NCBI GenBank assembly: GCA_024653485.1
Contig: JANLFY010000005.1
Coordinates: 1 to 64,000 of the forward strand
DNA: 64,000 nucleotides
Direction: 5' to 3'
From: Bacillota bacterium
GTDB taxonomy: Bacteria; Bacillota; SHA-98; UBA4971
How positions within the stretch are numbered: the stretch's first letter is position 1; the number at the start of each line of letters is the position of its first letter. A model generated the notes under the pieces. The model had not been told where the DNA came from. It did no database searches and saw nothing but the letters and a program-made list of their open reading frames with translations. Positions 36,765 through 46,755 of the stretch are shown here, piece by piece. The position numbers and the translations under genes were made by a program.

Positions 36765-39095
36765 TCACGAGTCCCGGCCCAAGTCGCGGGCTTTCGCCCG
36801 GGTGGCGTCCCATCGTTCAAGGGTCATGAGCACTTTTCGAGGCTTGCTTCCCTCATACGGGCCGACGAGCCCGCGCGACTCCATGGCGTCGATGAGCCTT
36901 GCCGCCCGCGTGTACCCGATCCTGAACCTCCGCTGGAGCTTTGAGATGGATGCCTCCTCCGTCTCCAATATGAGCCTGACCGCGTCCTCGAAGAGCGGAT
37001 CCTCCTCTCCAAGGCTTTCACCGTCGGCCGTTTCCCTCGTAACGCTTTGCGCGACGTATGTCGGCTCGGCCTGCGCCTTCACGAAATCCACGATCGCCTC
37101 GATCTCAGAGTCGGAGACGTACGCCCCCTGAACCCGAATTGGCTTCGGCGCTCCAACAGGGAAGAACAGCATGTCTCCTTTCCCGAGAAGCCTCTCAGCG
37201 CCGCCCGTGTCCAGGATGACCCTGGAATCCACCTGGGAAGGCACGGCGAAAGCGATCCGCGACGGTATGTTCATCTTTATGATCCCCGTGACTACATCCG
37301 CAGAGGGTCTCTGAGTGGCGAGAACGAGGTGAATCCCCGCTGCACGCGCCATGAACGCGAGCTGCGAGACGACGTCCTCCACGTCTTTCTGGGCAACCAT
37401 CATGAGATCCCCCAGCTCGTCTATGATCACGACTATGTATGGAAGAGGTCCCGCCTCCGAATCCTGCAGCTTGCCCGCCTTGGACAGGGCGTTGAACCTC
37501 TCTATGTTCCTCACGCCGTTCGCGCCCAATAGGCGATACCTGTTGTCCATCTCCTGGGCGACCCACCTCAGGTATCCTCCGGCCTCTCTCGTGTCGGTGA
37601 CAACGGGCGCGAGCAGATGTGGTACTCCATCGTAGGTCGTGAGCTCCACGCGCTTCGGGTCTATCATGAGGAGCTTGACCTCGTCAGGCGTGGCCTTGAA
37701 AAGGATGCTCGCAATGAGGGCGTTGAGACACACGCTCTTGCCTGACCCTGTAGCTCCAGCAACCAGCAGGTGGAGCATGTTCTCGAGGTCGCCGACAACG
37801 GGCTTGCCTGCGATGTCCTTTCCCAGCGCTATCGCGAGCTTGCTCTTGTGCCTCTGGAATTCGCTGGATTGCAGCACCTCTCTTAGGTAGACAAAGGAGA
37901 TCTCCGGGTTTGGGACCTCGATCCCGATCGCTGACTTGCCCGGTATCGGTGCTTCGAGCCGGACGCCGGACGAGGCCAGTGCAAGCGCGATGTCGTCGGA
38001 AAGACTCATGATCTTGCTCACTTTGACTCCGGGAGCGGGAGTCAGCTCATACCTGGTCACAACGGGGCCCCGGTCGACTTGGCTGACCCTGCCTTTCACG
38101 CCGAAGCTGGCTAGCGTGTCCTCTAGCAGTCTCGAGTGATCCGGAGCCTCGCCTTGTTTCCATCTCGAGGGCTTCGCTGGGTACCCGAGGAGTGTGATCG
38201 GAGGCAACACGTATCCACCATCGCGGGGAGGATCCTCCCTTCTTCCGGGAACGACATTGCCTCCCGTGGGTATGGAGCAGACACCTCGGTCAGTCCCCTT
38301 CTTCTCGGCAGCGGTCGCGGCCTTCTTGGTGCCACGCCCCCTCGCATCGCGCGGTGTGCGTGCCCCCGCAACCTCTGCCGCGACCCCTTGAGGCGGCGAC
38401 GCCAGCTGGCGCCCATCCGTCTCAAGGTGAGGCTCCATGTCGGGCGACTCCGCCTCCTCGAAAAGAGGCAGGAGGATCCGTCTCGCGAAGAGGGACATGG
38501 CACGCACCGTAGCACTCACAAGGACCGCGAGGACTCTGGCGCCGATCCTCGCTCCTGTTGCGGTGGCTCTTGCAAGAGCGATGACCAGCCGCGGAACGGG
38601 AGTGTCAGCTGCCAGGCTCACGCCACCAAGGAGCACGACAACACACGCCACCGCGGCGCCGACTTTCCCGACTGCGGCCGAAAGCCATCTCGAGACAAGG
38701 GAGCCTGCCATCCCTTCTCCGGCGAGGCCAAGGAGCGCGCCGACGACACACAATAGCCCGCTCGCCCGCGCTGCGATCGTCCAGGCGTCGCGGTCCACCG
38801 CAATGGCGACGCCCAACACCGCCAACGCGAGCGGTATCAGCACCGCCCAGTCGCCCGCGACCGCGCGCAGCGCAGCGGCCAGCTCTTCGCCAATAGCGCC
38901 CGCGGCGTACCTCAGACCGAGCTCATCGAGGAAAAGGCAAGCGATGCAGAACACGCCCATGCCGGTACACGCCGTGCCCATTACAGCCAAGAAATGGGCA
39001 CGGTACCGCCCCGCATGGTGCAGGGTGGAGAGCCCCTTTCTGGCACCAGCTTCTCTAGAGCCTCTCTTTCGCAGACGTCTCGACACTTCAGGCAT
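36765..39095 (-). CDS. spoIIIE: FtsK/SpoIIIE-family DNA translocase
   Basis: ATG at 39095 with ACGGAGGTCC upstream; 776 residues. Four or five N-terminal membrane helices, a linker, then the motor: Walker A VAGATGSGKS, Walker B VVIIDELGDL, DPKRVELTTYDGVPHL, and a C-terminal gamma winged helix (EASISKLQRRFRIGYTRAARLIDAMESRGLVGP) that reads KOPS/SRS sequences. It pumps chromosomal DNA through the division or forespore septum. The neighbourhood tepA-ylzJ-spoIIIE matches Bacillus, so the sporulation role is likely. Confidence 0.94.
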   Translation of the reverse strand: MPEVSRRLRKRGSREAGARKGLSTLHHAGRYRAHFLAVMGTACTGMGVFCIACLFLDELGLRYAAGAIGEELAAALRAVAGDWAVLIPLALAVLGVAIAVDRDAWTIAARASGLLCVVGALLGLAGEGMAGSLVSRWLSAAVGKVGAAVACVVVLLGGVSLAADTPVPRLVIALARATATGARIGARVLAVLVSATVRAMSLFARRILLPLFEEAESPDMEPHLETDGRQLASPPQGVAAEVAGARTPRDARGRGTKKAATAAEKKGTDRGVCSIPTGGNVVPGRREDPPRDGGYVLPPITLLGYPAKPSRWKQGEAPDHSRLLEDTLASFGVKGRVSQVDRGPVVTRYELTPAPGVKVSKIMSLSDDIALALASSGVRLEAPIPGKSAIGIEVPNPEISFVYLREVLQSSEFQRHKSKLAIALGKDIAGKPVVGDLENMLHLLVAGATGSGKSVCLNALIASILFKATPDEVKLLMIDPKRVELTTYDGVPHLLAPVVTDTREAGGYLRWVAQEMDNRYRLLGANGVRNIERFNALSKAGKLQDSEAGPLPYIVVIIDELGDLMMVAQKDVEDVVSQLAFMARAAGIHLVLATQRPSADVVTGIIKMNIPSRIAFAVPSQVDSRVILDTGGAERLLGKGDMLFFPVGAPKPIRVQGAYVSDSEIEAIVDFVKAQAEPTYVAQSVTRETADGESLGEEDPLFEDAVRLILETEEASISKLQRRFRIGYTRAARLIDAMESRGLVGPYEGSKPRKVLMTLERWDATRAKARDLGRDS

Positions 39096-39204
39096 AGCAG
39101 GACCTCCGTCGCGCCCTGGAGACTTCTACGCGGCCACCCGAATTCCTCCACGGGCACCGGGCGCGTCCGGTCGTGTGGCCGCGGCGCGAGCCGGCGCAAC
39201 TGCC

Positions 39205-40836
39205 CTAATCCTGCGAAGGAACCGCATTCTGGACGACGGCGTCGGCGAGGTTGACCGCATGGTCCGCCATGCGCTCGAGGTTGTCCACAACCTCGACGTA
39301 AATCACTCCGGACGCAGGGGAGCACCTACCCTGGTTCAGCCGCCTGAGGTGGCTCGTTCTGAGGACATCCTCCAGTTCGTCGATGTACTTCTCCTTCTCC
39401 CACACGTCCTGAGCGAGCGCGGGGTCGTTCTTCTCGAGAGCCTGAACCGCGTCTGAGATCACCTCGTCGACCCGCTCGAAAAGGTCTCTCAGCTCTGCTT
39501 TGGCCTCGTCGGAGAACTCAAGCCCTTGTTCGACCTTGTCGATGGCGAACTCGGAGATGTTCACTGCGTGGTCGCCTATGCGCTCGATGTCGTTCACCAC
39601 GTGCAGCATTCCGGCCAGCCTCGTCGACTGAGGTTGGGTCATCACTCCTTGGGCCATGACAGTCGAGAGGTACAGGATTATCTCGGCTTGGAGATTGTCC
39701 ACCAGATCCTCGCGAGCGTTGATGCTCTTGGCAACGGCGCTCGGCCTGCCAGTTAGGAGAGCCTCCCCGGCATCCTTCACCATCTCGCGCGCGATCCCTG
39801 CCATCCTCACGAGTTCCCGCACAGCGAGCTGGAGAGCGACAGACGGCGTGGACAACATGCGCTTGTCCAAGTACTTGGGGCCGCGCTCCAGGATGAACTC
39901 CTTACCAGGACACAACGCGGTGGCGATCCGCGCAAGAACGCCTGCCATGGGAAGCCACACCAGGGTGTTGAGAACGTTGAAGGATGTGTGAGCGTTCGCT
40001 ATGAGACGCGCGATGTCGCTCGACGGGGTTACCATGTACACGAACGTCTTGAACAGCTGTAGCAGACCAAGAAAGAGGATGGTCCCGAACACGTTGAAGA
40101 GCACGTGAACCACGGCCGTCCTCCGCGCGGACAGGTTCGCTCCCACGCTCGCCAGAACCGCGGTGATACACGTCCCTATGTTATCGCCGAACAGCACAGG
40201 CACGGCAGCGTCGAACCCGACTATCCCCTGGGATGCGGCTGCCATGAGCAGGCCGATGGTCGCGCTCGAACTCTGGATGATCATGGTCATGGCCAGTCCG
40301 GCCAGTACCCCAAGGATGGGCTTCTCCCCAAGGTTCGCCATCCATCGCACGAAAGCTGGGTTGTCTCTCAGCGGCCTCATGGTGTCTGTCATGACCGTCA
40401 TGCCCAAGAACAGGAGGCCGAACCCGAGAACGATCTGGCCGAGGTACTTGTGGATCTTCCTGCGCGAGAAGAAGGTGATGACAAAGCCCAGCCCTACAGC
40501 CGGAAGGGCGAGGTCTGAAAGATCGAACGCTATCAGTTGCGCCGTCACGGTCGTGCCTATGTTGGCTCCCATGACGACACCGACCGCCTGTCTTAGCGTC
40601 ATGAGGCCGGCGTTGACGAAGCTCACTAGCATGACCGTGGTCGCGCTGGAACTCTGGACTACGGCTGTGACGACGGCCCCCACAGTCACTCCCATCCACG
40701 TCCTTGCGGTGAGGACCTCTAGGATTCTCCGCATCCTATCGCCGGCTGCCTTCTGAAGACCCTCACCCATCTGCGTCATTCCGTAGATGAAGAGCCCGAG
40801 GCCGCCGAGAAGTCCGGATAGAACCGAAATGGTCAC
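39205..40836 (-). CDS. Na/Pi-cotransporter family protein with PhoU domain
   Basis: The GTG at 40836 has GGGAGGTG five bases before it, overlapping the alternative start at 40851; 543 residues. Two inverted NptA repeats carry QSSSATTVM and QSSSATIGL, the Na+/phosphate motif, with GANIGTT/GDNIGTC partners. The C-terminal ~200 residues form a PhoU-like helical domain (LVRMAGIAREMVKDAGEAL, VNDIERIGDHAVNISEFA). Imports or exports phosphate with Na+. Confidence 0.92.
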   Translation of the reverse strand: MTISVLSGLLGGLGLFIYGMTQMGEGLQKAAGDRMRRILEVLTARTWMGVTVGAVVTAVVQSSSATTVMLVSFVNAGLMTLRQAVGVVMGANIGTTVTAQLIAFDLSDLALPAVGLGFVITFFSRRKIHKYLGQIVLGFGLLFLGMTVMTDTMRPLRDNPAFVRWMANLGEKPILGVLAGLAMTMIIQSSSATIGLLMAAASQGIVGFDAAVPVLFGDNIGTCITAVLASVGANLSARRTAVVHVLFNVFGTILFLGLLQLFKTFVYMVTPSSDIARLIANAHTSFNVLNTLVWLPMAGVLARIATALCPGKEFILERGPKYLDKRMLSTPSVALQLAVRELVRMAGIAREMVKDAGEALLTGRPSAVAKSINAREDLVDNLQAEIILYLSTVMAQGVMTQPQSTRLAGMLHVVNDIERIGDHAVNISEFAIDKVEQGLEFSDEAKAELRDLFERVDEVISDAVQALEKNDPALAQDVWEKEKYIDELEDVLRTSHLRRLNQGRCSPASGVIYVEVVDNLERMADHAVNLADAVVQNAVPSQD

Positions 40837-40973
40837 CGCTTCACCTCCCAATGCTTGCCACCGGCGTCAGCATCCCGTCTCGCTCTTGCACCGTATGGAG
40901 CCTGGCCCAGACGCAATCGCCCTCTCACACAACCTGACGCAACCGCCGCGCCGGTCACCTGGGCGTTTCCGGC

Positions 40974-41813
40974 TCAACCCGCAATCAGCTCCCAGGCCAG
41001 CACCGCCGCGCCGGCGAGCCAGGTGTACGCCGCGAACACCGTGAGCCTTCTCCGTCTCAACGCTGAGAACACGAGATGTATCGCCACGTACCCCGAGACG
41101 ATGCTCGCGGCCGCTCCCGCAAGGAAAGGCGCCCCAAACCCCCGCCCGACGCCCGATATCACGAGATCGGGCAGCTCGAGAGCTGCGGCCCCGAGGATCA
41201 CCGGTATGGAGAGGAGAAAAGAGAACCTAGCGGCGTCCTCGCGCCTGAGCCCCAAAAGGAGACACGCGCTGATGGTCGCGCCCGAGCGCGAGAAGCCGGG
41301 CACTACCGCCAGCCCCTGCGCCATGCCTACGAACAGCGCACCCGAAGTCCCCAATCGGCTCAGCGGGATCTCTCTCGCCCTCAGTCTGTCACTTATCCAC
41401 AACACTATCCCCGTCGCTATGAGGAAGGCCCCCACGGCGAGCTTCGATGCGAAGAGACGCTCGACGACTTGCCCGAGCGCAAACCCTATTAGGGCGGTGG
41501 GAACGCTTGCGACGACGATCAGCAAGACAGTCTTCCGCGCGTCATCCCTCGAGACTGCCTCTCCCAAGCTTGTCCCGCGGACGACGTCTCCTGCCATGCC
41601 CACCGCTGCTGCCACGAGGCGCGCCACGTCCCGTCTGAAGACCAGAATGACCGAGACAAGGGTGCCGAGGTGGACCAGGACGTCGAAGGACACCAACGCT
41701 TCATGGGCTTCGAGTATCTCCCGGGCGATGACTAGGTGGCCGGAGCTCGACACCGGCAGGAACTCCGTTAGCCCCTGCACCATCCCGAGGACCACGGCTT
41801 TCACGATGTCCAT
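40974..41813 (-). CDS. uppP: Undecaprenyl-diphosphatase
   Basis: The ATG at 41813 (MDIVKAVVLGMVQGLTEFLP) is the family start; the frame runs open further upstream but without similarity. 279 residues. Active-site motifs (E/Q)XXXE in VQGLTEFLPVSSSGHLV and PGFSRSGATI are intact. BacA family: recycles the C55 lipid carrier for peptidoglycan and teichoic acids. Overlaps the next upstream gene by 13 bp. Confidence 0.95.
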   Translation of the reverse strand: MDIVKAVVLGMVQGLTEFLPVSSSGHLVIAREILEAHEALVSFDVLVHLGTLVSVILVFRRDVARLVAAAVGMAGDVVRGTSLGEAVSRDDARKTVLLIVVASVPTALIGFALGQVVERLFASKLAVGAFLIATGIVLWISDRLRAREIPLSRLGTSGALFVGMAQGLAVVPGFSRSGATISACLLLGLRREDAARFSFLLSIPVILGAAALELPDLVISGVGRGFGAPFLAGAAASIVSGYVAIHLVFSALRRRRLTVFAAYTWLAGAAVLAWELIAG

Positions 41814-42745
41814 GTCGTTCCTCCCTTCACGAGATCCACGAACGTGCGGGACCACGGCAGGATCGCCGCGATGGACAGGAGATTGAAGAGAGTGTGTGCG
41901 TTGGCTATCCCGCGTCCGGGGTCCAGCCCGGACACGAACTCCACGAGCCGGATGAACGGCCCGAACACCGGGAGAACGCACGCGACTCCCACTGCATTGA
42001 ACGCAAGGTGCAAGATGGCCGCCTTCCTCGCTGTCCTCGATGCTCCGAGGCTCGCGGCAAGCGTCGTCACGCAAGTTCCGACGTTGCTGCCTAGAGCGAC
42101 TGCCACGGCGGATTCCAGACCCACGATTCCTTGCCGCGAGAGTCCGACGAGCACGACCGTTATCACGCTGGAGCTCTGGATGAGGCCGGCAAGGACCGTG
42201 CCCGCCACGACTCCGAGCGCCGGCACCTGCCCCAGGACGACCAGCGACTCAACCACCCATGGCAGACTCCCGACCCACGCCATCGCGGAGGAGGTCACTC
42301 CCGCACCCCATAGAATGCACCCAAGGCCGGCCAGCGCGGCCCCCATGTCGCGGCTCCGCGGTCGTCTGGCTCCCAGGTACATGACAAGCCCGGCGCAGAC
42401 GGCTGGGACGCCCAGGGCCTCTGCCCGGAACGATGCAATCTGCGCGGTCACGCACGTCCCGAGGTTTGCCCCCATTATGACTCCGAAAGCCTGGTACAGG
42501 TCGAGCACTTCCGCATCGACGAGCCCGACCACCATCGCCGTGACCGCGCTCGAGCTCTGTAGGACCGCAGTGACAACGGCTCCCGTGGCCGTTCCCGCAA
42601 GCGGCGTGCGCGTGAGGCCTCTCAGTGCGCCCTCTGCCTGCTTGCCCGCCGCTCCCGCGAGCCCCGCCCTAAGCAACCGGACACCCACAAGAAAGAGGCC
42701 CACCCCCGCAAGCAGCCGACAGAGCGAGCTGGCCACGCCGCACAT
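41801..42745 (-). CDS. Na/Pi-cotransporter family protein without PhoU domain
   Basis: ATG at 42745; 314 residues. Same two-repeat transporter core as the protein at 39.2-40.8 kb: QSSSAVTAMVVG with MGANLGTC and QSSSVITVVLVG with LGSNVGTC. It ends right after the transmembrane part, so no PhoU regulation. uppP lies between the two copies. A strong extended -10 promoter precedes it. Confidence 0.88.
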   Translation of the reverse strand: MCGVASSLCRLLAGVGLFLVGVRLLRAGLAGAAGKQAEGALRGLTRTPLAGTATGAVVTAVLQSSSAVTAMVVGLVDAEVLDLYQAFGVIMGANLGTCVTAQIASFRAEALGVPAVCAGLVMYLGARRPRSRDMGAALAGLGCILWGAGVTSSAMAWVGSLPWVVESLVVLGQVPALGVVAGTVLAGLIQSSSVITVVLVGLSRQGIVGLESAVAVALGSNVGTCVTTLAASLGASRTARKAAILHLAFNAVGVACVLPVFGPFIRLVEFVSGLDPGRGIANAHTLFNLLSIAAILPWSRTFVDLVKGGTTWTS

Positions 42746-42811
42746 CTCCCCCACCTGCGAAGATACGCCTCGGCGCGTCGGTCTCAATATATGTCCTGTC
42801 AGCCTGACTTA

Positions 42812-42840
42812 TTATAGCATAGGGCAATCATGGACGGAAA
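42812..42840 (-). promoter_or_regulatory. Extended -10 promoter for the Na/Pi-uppP unit
   Basis: On the minus strand, TGCTATAAT with TATAAT at 42817-42812 and a poor -35 (TTCCGT) at 42840-42835, spacer 17. The TGn extension compensates for the weak -35. Start codon about 67 bp downstream. Confidence 0.6.
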
Positions 42841-42920
42841 GGCCACGCTGTCCCCATAAAGTCCCTGGCGAGACGGGAGAGCTCCTGCGTCGCTTTGGAA
42901 GGCTCCACTTGGAGGGCGCT

Positions 42921-43199
42921 CTATGAAGGCGGCGGGCTCTGGGGGTCCCGTGCAAGGACGGACGAACAGCCAGGTGACGTTGACAGGGTGGGCGCAAGCC
43001 GGATGCGCGTTCCCGGCTGCAGGCCGGGATCGAGGAAATGCTGAGGGTCGGTGCTGATTATCCTGACTATCGCTGCCTCCGTGGAGGACAGCTGTTCCAC
43101 GGTCATCTTCACGCCTTGTATTTCCACGTCAACGAACGTCCTCTCCTTGTCCATGCCATCCATGACCACCTCGAGGGGGAGGACTGTGTAGAGGATCAT
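42921..43199 (-). CDS. ylzJ: YlzJ-like protein
   Basis: ATG at 43199 overlaps the tepA stop (ATGA); 92 residues. It starts [15 protein letters not shown], the family signature, followed by a short beta-rich core ([28 protein letters not shown]) and a Ser/Pro tail. In Bacillus ylzJ also follows tepA (ymfB) before spoIIIE. Function unknown. Confidence 0.8.
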   Translation of the reverse strand: MILYTVLPLEVVMDGMDKERTFVDVEIQGVKMTVEQLSSTEAAIVRIISTDPQHFLDPGLQPGTRIRLAPTLSTSPGCSSVLARDPQSPPPS

Positions 43200-44029
43200 T
43201 GCAGCCTCGCAGCCTCCCTCTCGTCCGTTTCGGCGCGTCTCGCCCGCTTCTCGGCGATCATCTTGTTTAGCATGGAAATGGCATCGGACAGGCCCCCTAC
43301 GGCGTCCATGAGGCCGAGGTTGACGGCGTCACTCCCGACGAGGACCGTGCCTACGTCTCTGACCAGCTCTCCCGTGCGGAACATGAGCTCCCGGAATTTC
43401 TCCTGGGTTATCCGTGTGTGCTCGGACACGAACTTGATCACCCGGTCCTGCATCTTCTCCAAATACTCGTAAGTCTGAGGCACACCTATCACGAGCCCGG
43501 ATAGCCTCAACGGATGCACGGTCACCGTGGCAGTTGACGCGATGAGTCGGTACTTGCAGCTCACGGCCACCGGCAAGGCGATCGAATGACCGCCACCGAG
43601 CACGAGGGAGACGGAGGGCTTCGACATGCTCTCGATCATCTCGGCAATTGCGAGCCCGGCCTCGACGTCTCCTCCCACGGTGTTCAGGACCACCAGGAGG
43701 CCTTCGATGGCAGGGTTCTGCTCCACAGCCACGAGCTGAGGGATGACGTGTTCATACTTGGTGCTCTTGTTTTGGGGAGGCAAGACGATGTGGCCCTCGA
43801 TTTGGCCTATTATCGTCATTACGTGCACGTTGCTCGAAGGAGCCGTGGGAGCACGCATCTCACCGAGCTGTTTCAGAGAAGCCGAAGTCGACTCCGATGC
43901 TTCCGGCGCGTCGCCTGGCATCCCGGGCGACGTCGTTCTCTCGGGAACCGGGTTCACCTCGCCGGCGAGACCCACCGGCCCGGTGCCGGATGCCCACATT
44001 CTACCGCCGGTGCCGCACCGGTTGCTCAT
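43196..44029 (-). CDS. tepA: TepA, ClpP-like translocation-enhancing protease
   Basis: The ATG at 44029 is chosen because AGGAGGTT precedes it by 8 nt, overlapping an earlier ATG at 44056. 277 residues. ClpP/crotonase-like core with [48 protein letters not shown] (oxyanion region), and the catalytic Ser in [15 protein letters not shown]. Bacillus TepA helps preprotein translocation and degrades signal peptides or spore proteins. The N-terminal ~70 residues are low-complexity. Confidence 0.9.
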   Translation of the reverse strand: MSNRCGTGGRMWASGTGPVGLAGEVNPVPERTTSPGMPGDAPEASESTSASLKQLGEMRAPTAPSSNVHVMTIIGQIEGHIVLPPQNKSTKYEHVIPQLVAVEQNPAIEGLLVVLNTVGGDVEAGLAIAEMIESMSKPSVSLVLGGGHSIALPVAVSCKYRLIASTATVTVHPLRLSGLVIGVPQTYEYLEKMQDRVIKFVSEHTRITQEKFRELMFRTGELVRDVGTVLVGSDAVNLGLMDAVGGLSDAISMLNKMIAEKRARRAETDEREAARLQ

Positions 44030-44199
44030 GTCTTTCAACCTCCTGGCAATGGTCACATGAAGCGCTGGCGGCTCAAGGCCGCGCCGCTAAGTATTATGCG
44101 GCTGGCGCCCGCGATTCATGCGCCTCGTGCGGAGCTCCCGCGCGCAACGCGAATGAGCAACGAGAATGAGCCAGGAGGGGGCGAAGCGCCTGGGACGCC

Positions 44200-45903
44200 T
44201 CAGACATCGAGTCTGACCCACAACTTGTCAGCGATGGTGCCCAGGATCTTCAGCAAGACCACGAGAAGAAAAACCAGGATAAGAGCGACTCCGGTGACCA
44301 CCCCCCACTCCGTCAGCCCCAGCCTTGCGCAGAATCTCACAGCCAGACCTATCACAAAGATGACCGCAACGCCCATGAGCATGCCCGCCAGCACGTTCAG
44401 ATTGGACTTGATGGCCTTCTGCTGATCTGTCCAGCTCAACATCGGGCGCCACATGTCGAAAAGCACTCCAAACACGCACAGCAGGAACGAGGACAGAAGA
44501 CCGAGGGCTATCCCCACAAGCACACTCGGGAAGGGCAACCTGACCAGGTACTCGAGCACCGCCACCCCCGGGAGCGCCCCGATGGCTATCATGACCTCTG
44601 CCCCTGCCGCCTTGCCCAGGGCGACCGTCCTACCTGATACGGGAAGGCTCCTGGGAATCCAGATGTTCCTTTTCCCTTCGCGCGAGAAAGCGGAAAACGG
44701 AATGGACGACAGAGCCGCAAGCACGAAGAAATGCCCCGCTATCACGAGGGTCCCGATCGCGGTGCTCCCCGGTGCGGCAAGCAACGCGTTCCAGAAACCG
44801 GCGACCTCGGGATCGTTCCTCGCCACCGACATGACCACGAACGCCACTGGAAGCATGACAAACCCGGCAAACCCGTTCAGCACGAACACGGGAGTTCGGG
44901 TGAATACCTTCATCTCCGCGACGGCCAGGGAAACCACGGGCGAGCGCGAGGCAATCGCCCTGGCACGCCACCTCGCGGCGCGGCGCACGCGTCCTCCCGC
45001 CACACCCACCTCGAAACCCTTGAGCACGCCCTGATAGAAGACCCTTTCGCCGATGGCGAGGAGAATCCCGAACCCGAGGGCGCCGGCGACAAGGAAAACG
45101 GCCAGGTTCGATAGACCTTGCGCGGTACCTGCCAGCGCGAGCGCCTTCGTCGCCCATATGCTGGGCGGGAACCGTGCGCCGACTACATCCACAAGGCCTT
45201 CCGCTGTCGCGAGCACCTTCGCGAGAAACTCAGCTTCCTCTCCCCTGCCAGGAGCCTGAAGTTGTACAAGCAATTGGAGGACCACAACCGCGACCATGAA
45301 AAGGAAACCCCCTATCATGGCCAGGGTGTCCCTTCGCCTGGATAACCCCGCGACCCTCATGAGGAGAATCGCCGGCACGGCGGCAAACACCAGCGGCACC
45401 AGGGGGATGGCCAGGAAGACCAATATGCAGGAGACTACGTAAGGGACTGCGCTCGCAGCTGCTCGGACACCGTAAGCCACGAAAACGGGAACCACGAACA
45501 CCGCCAAGCTCACGTACTCGTTGGCGAGGATCACCGCGAACTTGCTGGCGATGACCTCAGCCGGCCGAAGAGGAAGCGGGATCAGGATGGGGAGGTCGTT
45601 CGAGAAGTAGAACACCGCTATGACAAGGACGAATCCGAGGATGAGCACTATGACCTGTGCAAGGAGGATTCCCAGGGTCAAAGTGACGGCTCCCTGCCCA
45701 ACCATGGCAGCCGCCGAATAGTAGTACGATGCCGCCTTATAGATCCCGAAAGCGATCACTGCCGCGACGCTAACGACGCTGAGCAGTATGGCTACGGGTT
45801 CCCACAAGCTCTGACGCTTCTTCAGGTAGTAGTGCCTCGAGTGGGATACAGCGAAGTTCATATTGAGCTGGGCGAGGATGAGCGCGACTACCCGCCTTGC
45901 CAC
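44200..45903 (-). CDS. ABC-2 type transporter, permease
   Basis: GTG at 45903, two bases after the ATPase stop; 567 residues with roughly 14 membrane segments in two halves. Motifs such as SVVSVAAVIAFGIYKAASYYYS and FPSVLVGIALGLLSSFLLCVFGVLFDMWRP suit large ABC-2 permeases of Firmicutes. It pairs with the ATPase just upstream. Substrate not predictable. Confidence 0.85.
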   Translation of the reverse strand: MARRVVALILAQLNMNFAVSHSRHYYLKKRQSLWEPVAILLSVVSVAAVIAFGIYKAASYYYSAAAMVGQGAVTLTLGILLAQVIVLILGFVLVIAVFYFSNDLPILIPLPLRPAEVIASKFAVILANEYVSLAVFVVPVFVAYGVRAAASAVPYVVSCILVFLAIPLVPLVFAAVPAILLMRVAGLSRRRDTLAMIGGFLFMVAVVVLQLLVQLQAPGRGEEAEFLAKVLATAEGLVDVVGARFPPSIWATKALALAGTAQGLSNLAVFLVAGALGFGILLAIGERVFYQGVLKGFEVGVAGGRVRRAARWRARAIASRSPVVSLAVAEMKVFTRTPVFVLNGFAGFVMLPVAFVVMSVARNDPEVAGFWNALLAAPGSTAIGTLVIAGHFFVLAALSSIPFSAFSREGKRNIWIPRSLPVSGRTVALGKAAGAEVMIAIGALPGVAVLEYLVRLPFPSVLVGIALGLLSSFLLCVFGVLFDMWRPMLSWTDQQKAIKSNLNVLAGMLMGVAVIFVIGLAVRFCARLGLTEWGVVTGVALILVFLLVVLLKILGTIADKLWVRLDV

Positions 45904-45904
45904 G

Positions 45905-46660
45905 TCAACCCGCCTCCCCGTGCGCCGTTAGCTCGAGGAAGATGTCCTCAAGCGTTTCATCCGCCTGCTTGCGTCGCTCGCGCAATTCTTCGACGGTCCC
46001 GCATGCGATGAGGCGTCCCCTGTTGATGATCCCCACTCGATCGCAGAGCCTCTCCGCGACCTCGAGGATGTGCGTGGAGAAGAAAACGGTGTGCCCCTTG
46101 GCGCAATGGTTCTTCATCATGTCCTTGAAGAGACGCGACGCCTTCGGGTCCAGTCCCACCATGGGCTCGTCGAGGATGAACACCCGCGGTTCGTGGAGGA
46201 GCGCGCTGATGAGGGCAAGCTTCTGCTTCATCCCGTGAGAGTAACTCTGGATGATGTCTGGAGCGGCCTGCTCCATCTCGAACACCTCCAGTAGCTCGGT
46301 GACGCGTCTTCTCCTTTCGTCTCGGGACACGCCGAATACGTCTGCCACGAGATTGAGGTACTCAAGCCCGGTGAGTCTATCGTAGAGGTTGGGGTTGTCC
46401 GGAACGTATCCGATGCTCGACTTGGCGGCCACAGGATCTCTTGCCACGTCATGGCCGTCCACCACAATCGAGCCCTTGTCGGCCCTGAGAAGCCCCACTA
46501 TCATTTTGATGGTAGTGGTCTTCCCCGCTCCGTTGGGGCCGAGAAACCCGAAGATCTCCCCCGCCCGGACTTCGAGAGAGAGACCCTCTACCGCTGGCCT
46601 TGCCCCGCCACTGTAGGTCTTGGAGACTCCCTCCATCTTCAGCAGGTCAGCTCCACCCAT
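45905..46660 (-). CDS. ABC transporter ATP-binding protein
   Basis: ATG at 46660 with GGGGGTGAGG; 251 residues. Walker A GPNGAGKTT, signature SYSHGMKQKLALISALLHEP, Walker B VFILDEPMVGLDPKA and H-loop FFSTHIL. DRI-type ATPase of the ABC-2 exporter set; LICFGT-like C-terminal (GRLIACGTVEELRE). Partner is the permease gene 1 bp downstream. Confidence 0.92.
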   Translation of the reverse strand: MGGADLLKMEGVSKTYSGGARPAVEGLSLEVRAGEIFGFLGPNGAGKTTTIKMIVGLLRADKGSIVVDGHDVARDPVAAKSSIGYVPDNPNLYDRLTGLEYLNLVADVFGVSRDERRRRVTELLEVFEMEQAAPDIIQSYSHGMKQKLALISALLHEPRVFILDEPMVGLDPKASRLFKDMMKNHCAKGHTVFFSTHILEVAERLCDRVGIINRGRLIACGTVEELRERRKQADETLEDIFLELTAHGEAG

Positions 46661-46755
46661 AACCTCACCCCCGATTTTTGAGAACGCATCTGCATCAGCT
46701 CGGCACCAGCCATCGCCCCGCGCACTCCGGCCCGCCGGACGGAGCGGGCAACCGA

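Noticed and set aside
38437-39456. 339-codon plus-strand frame across ftsK 5' end
   Set aside because: Low-complexity Ala/Thr/Arg shadow; no start site and no domain.
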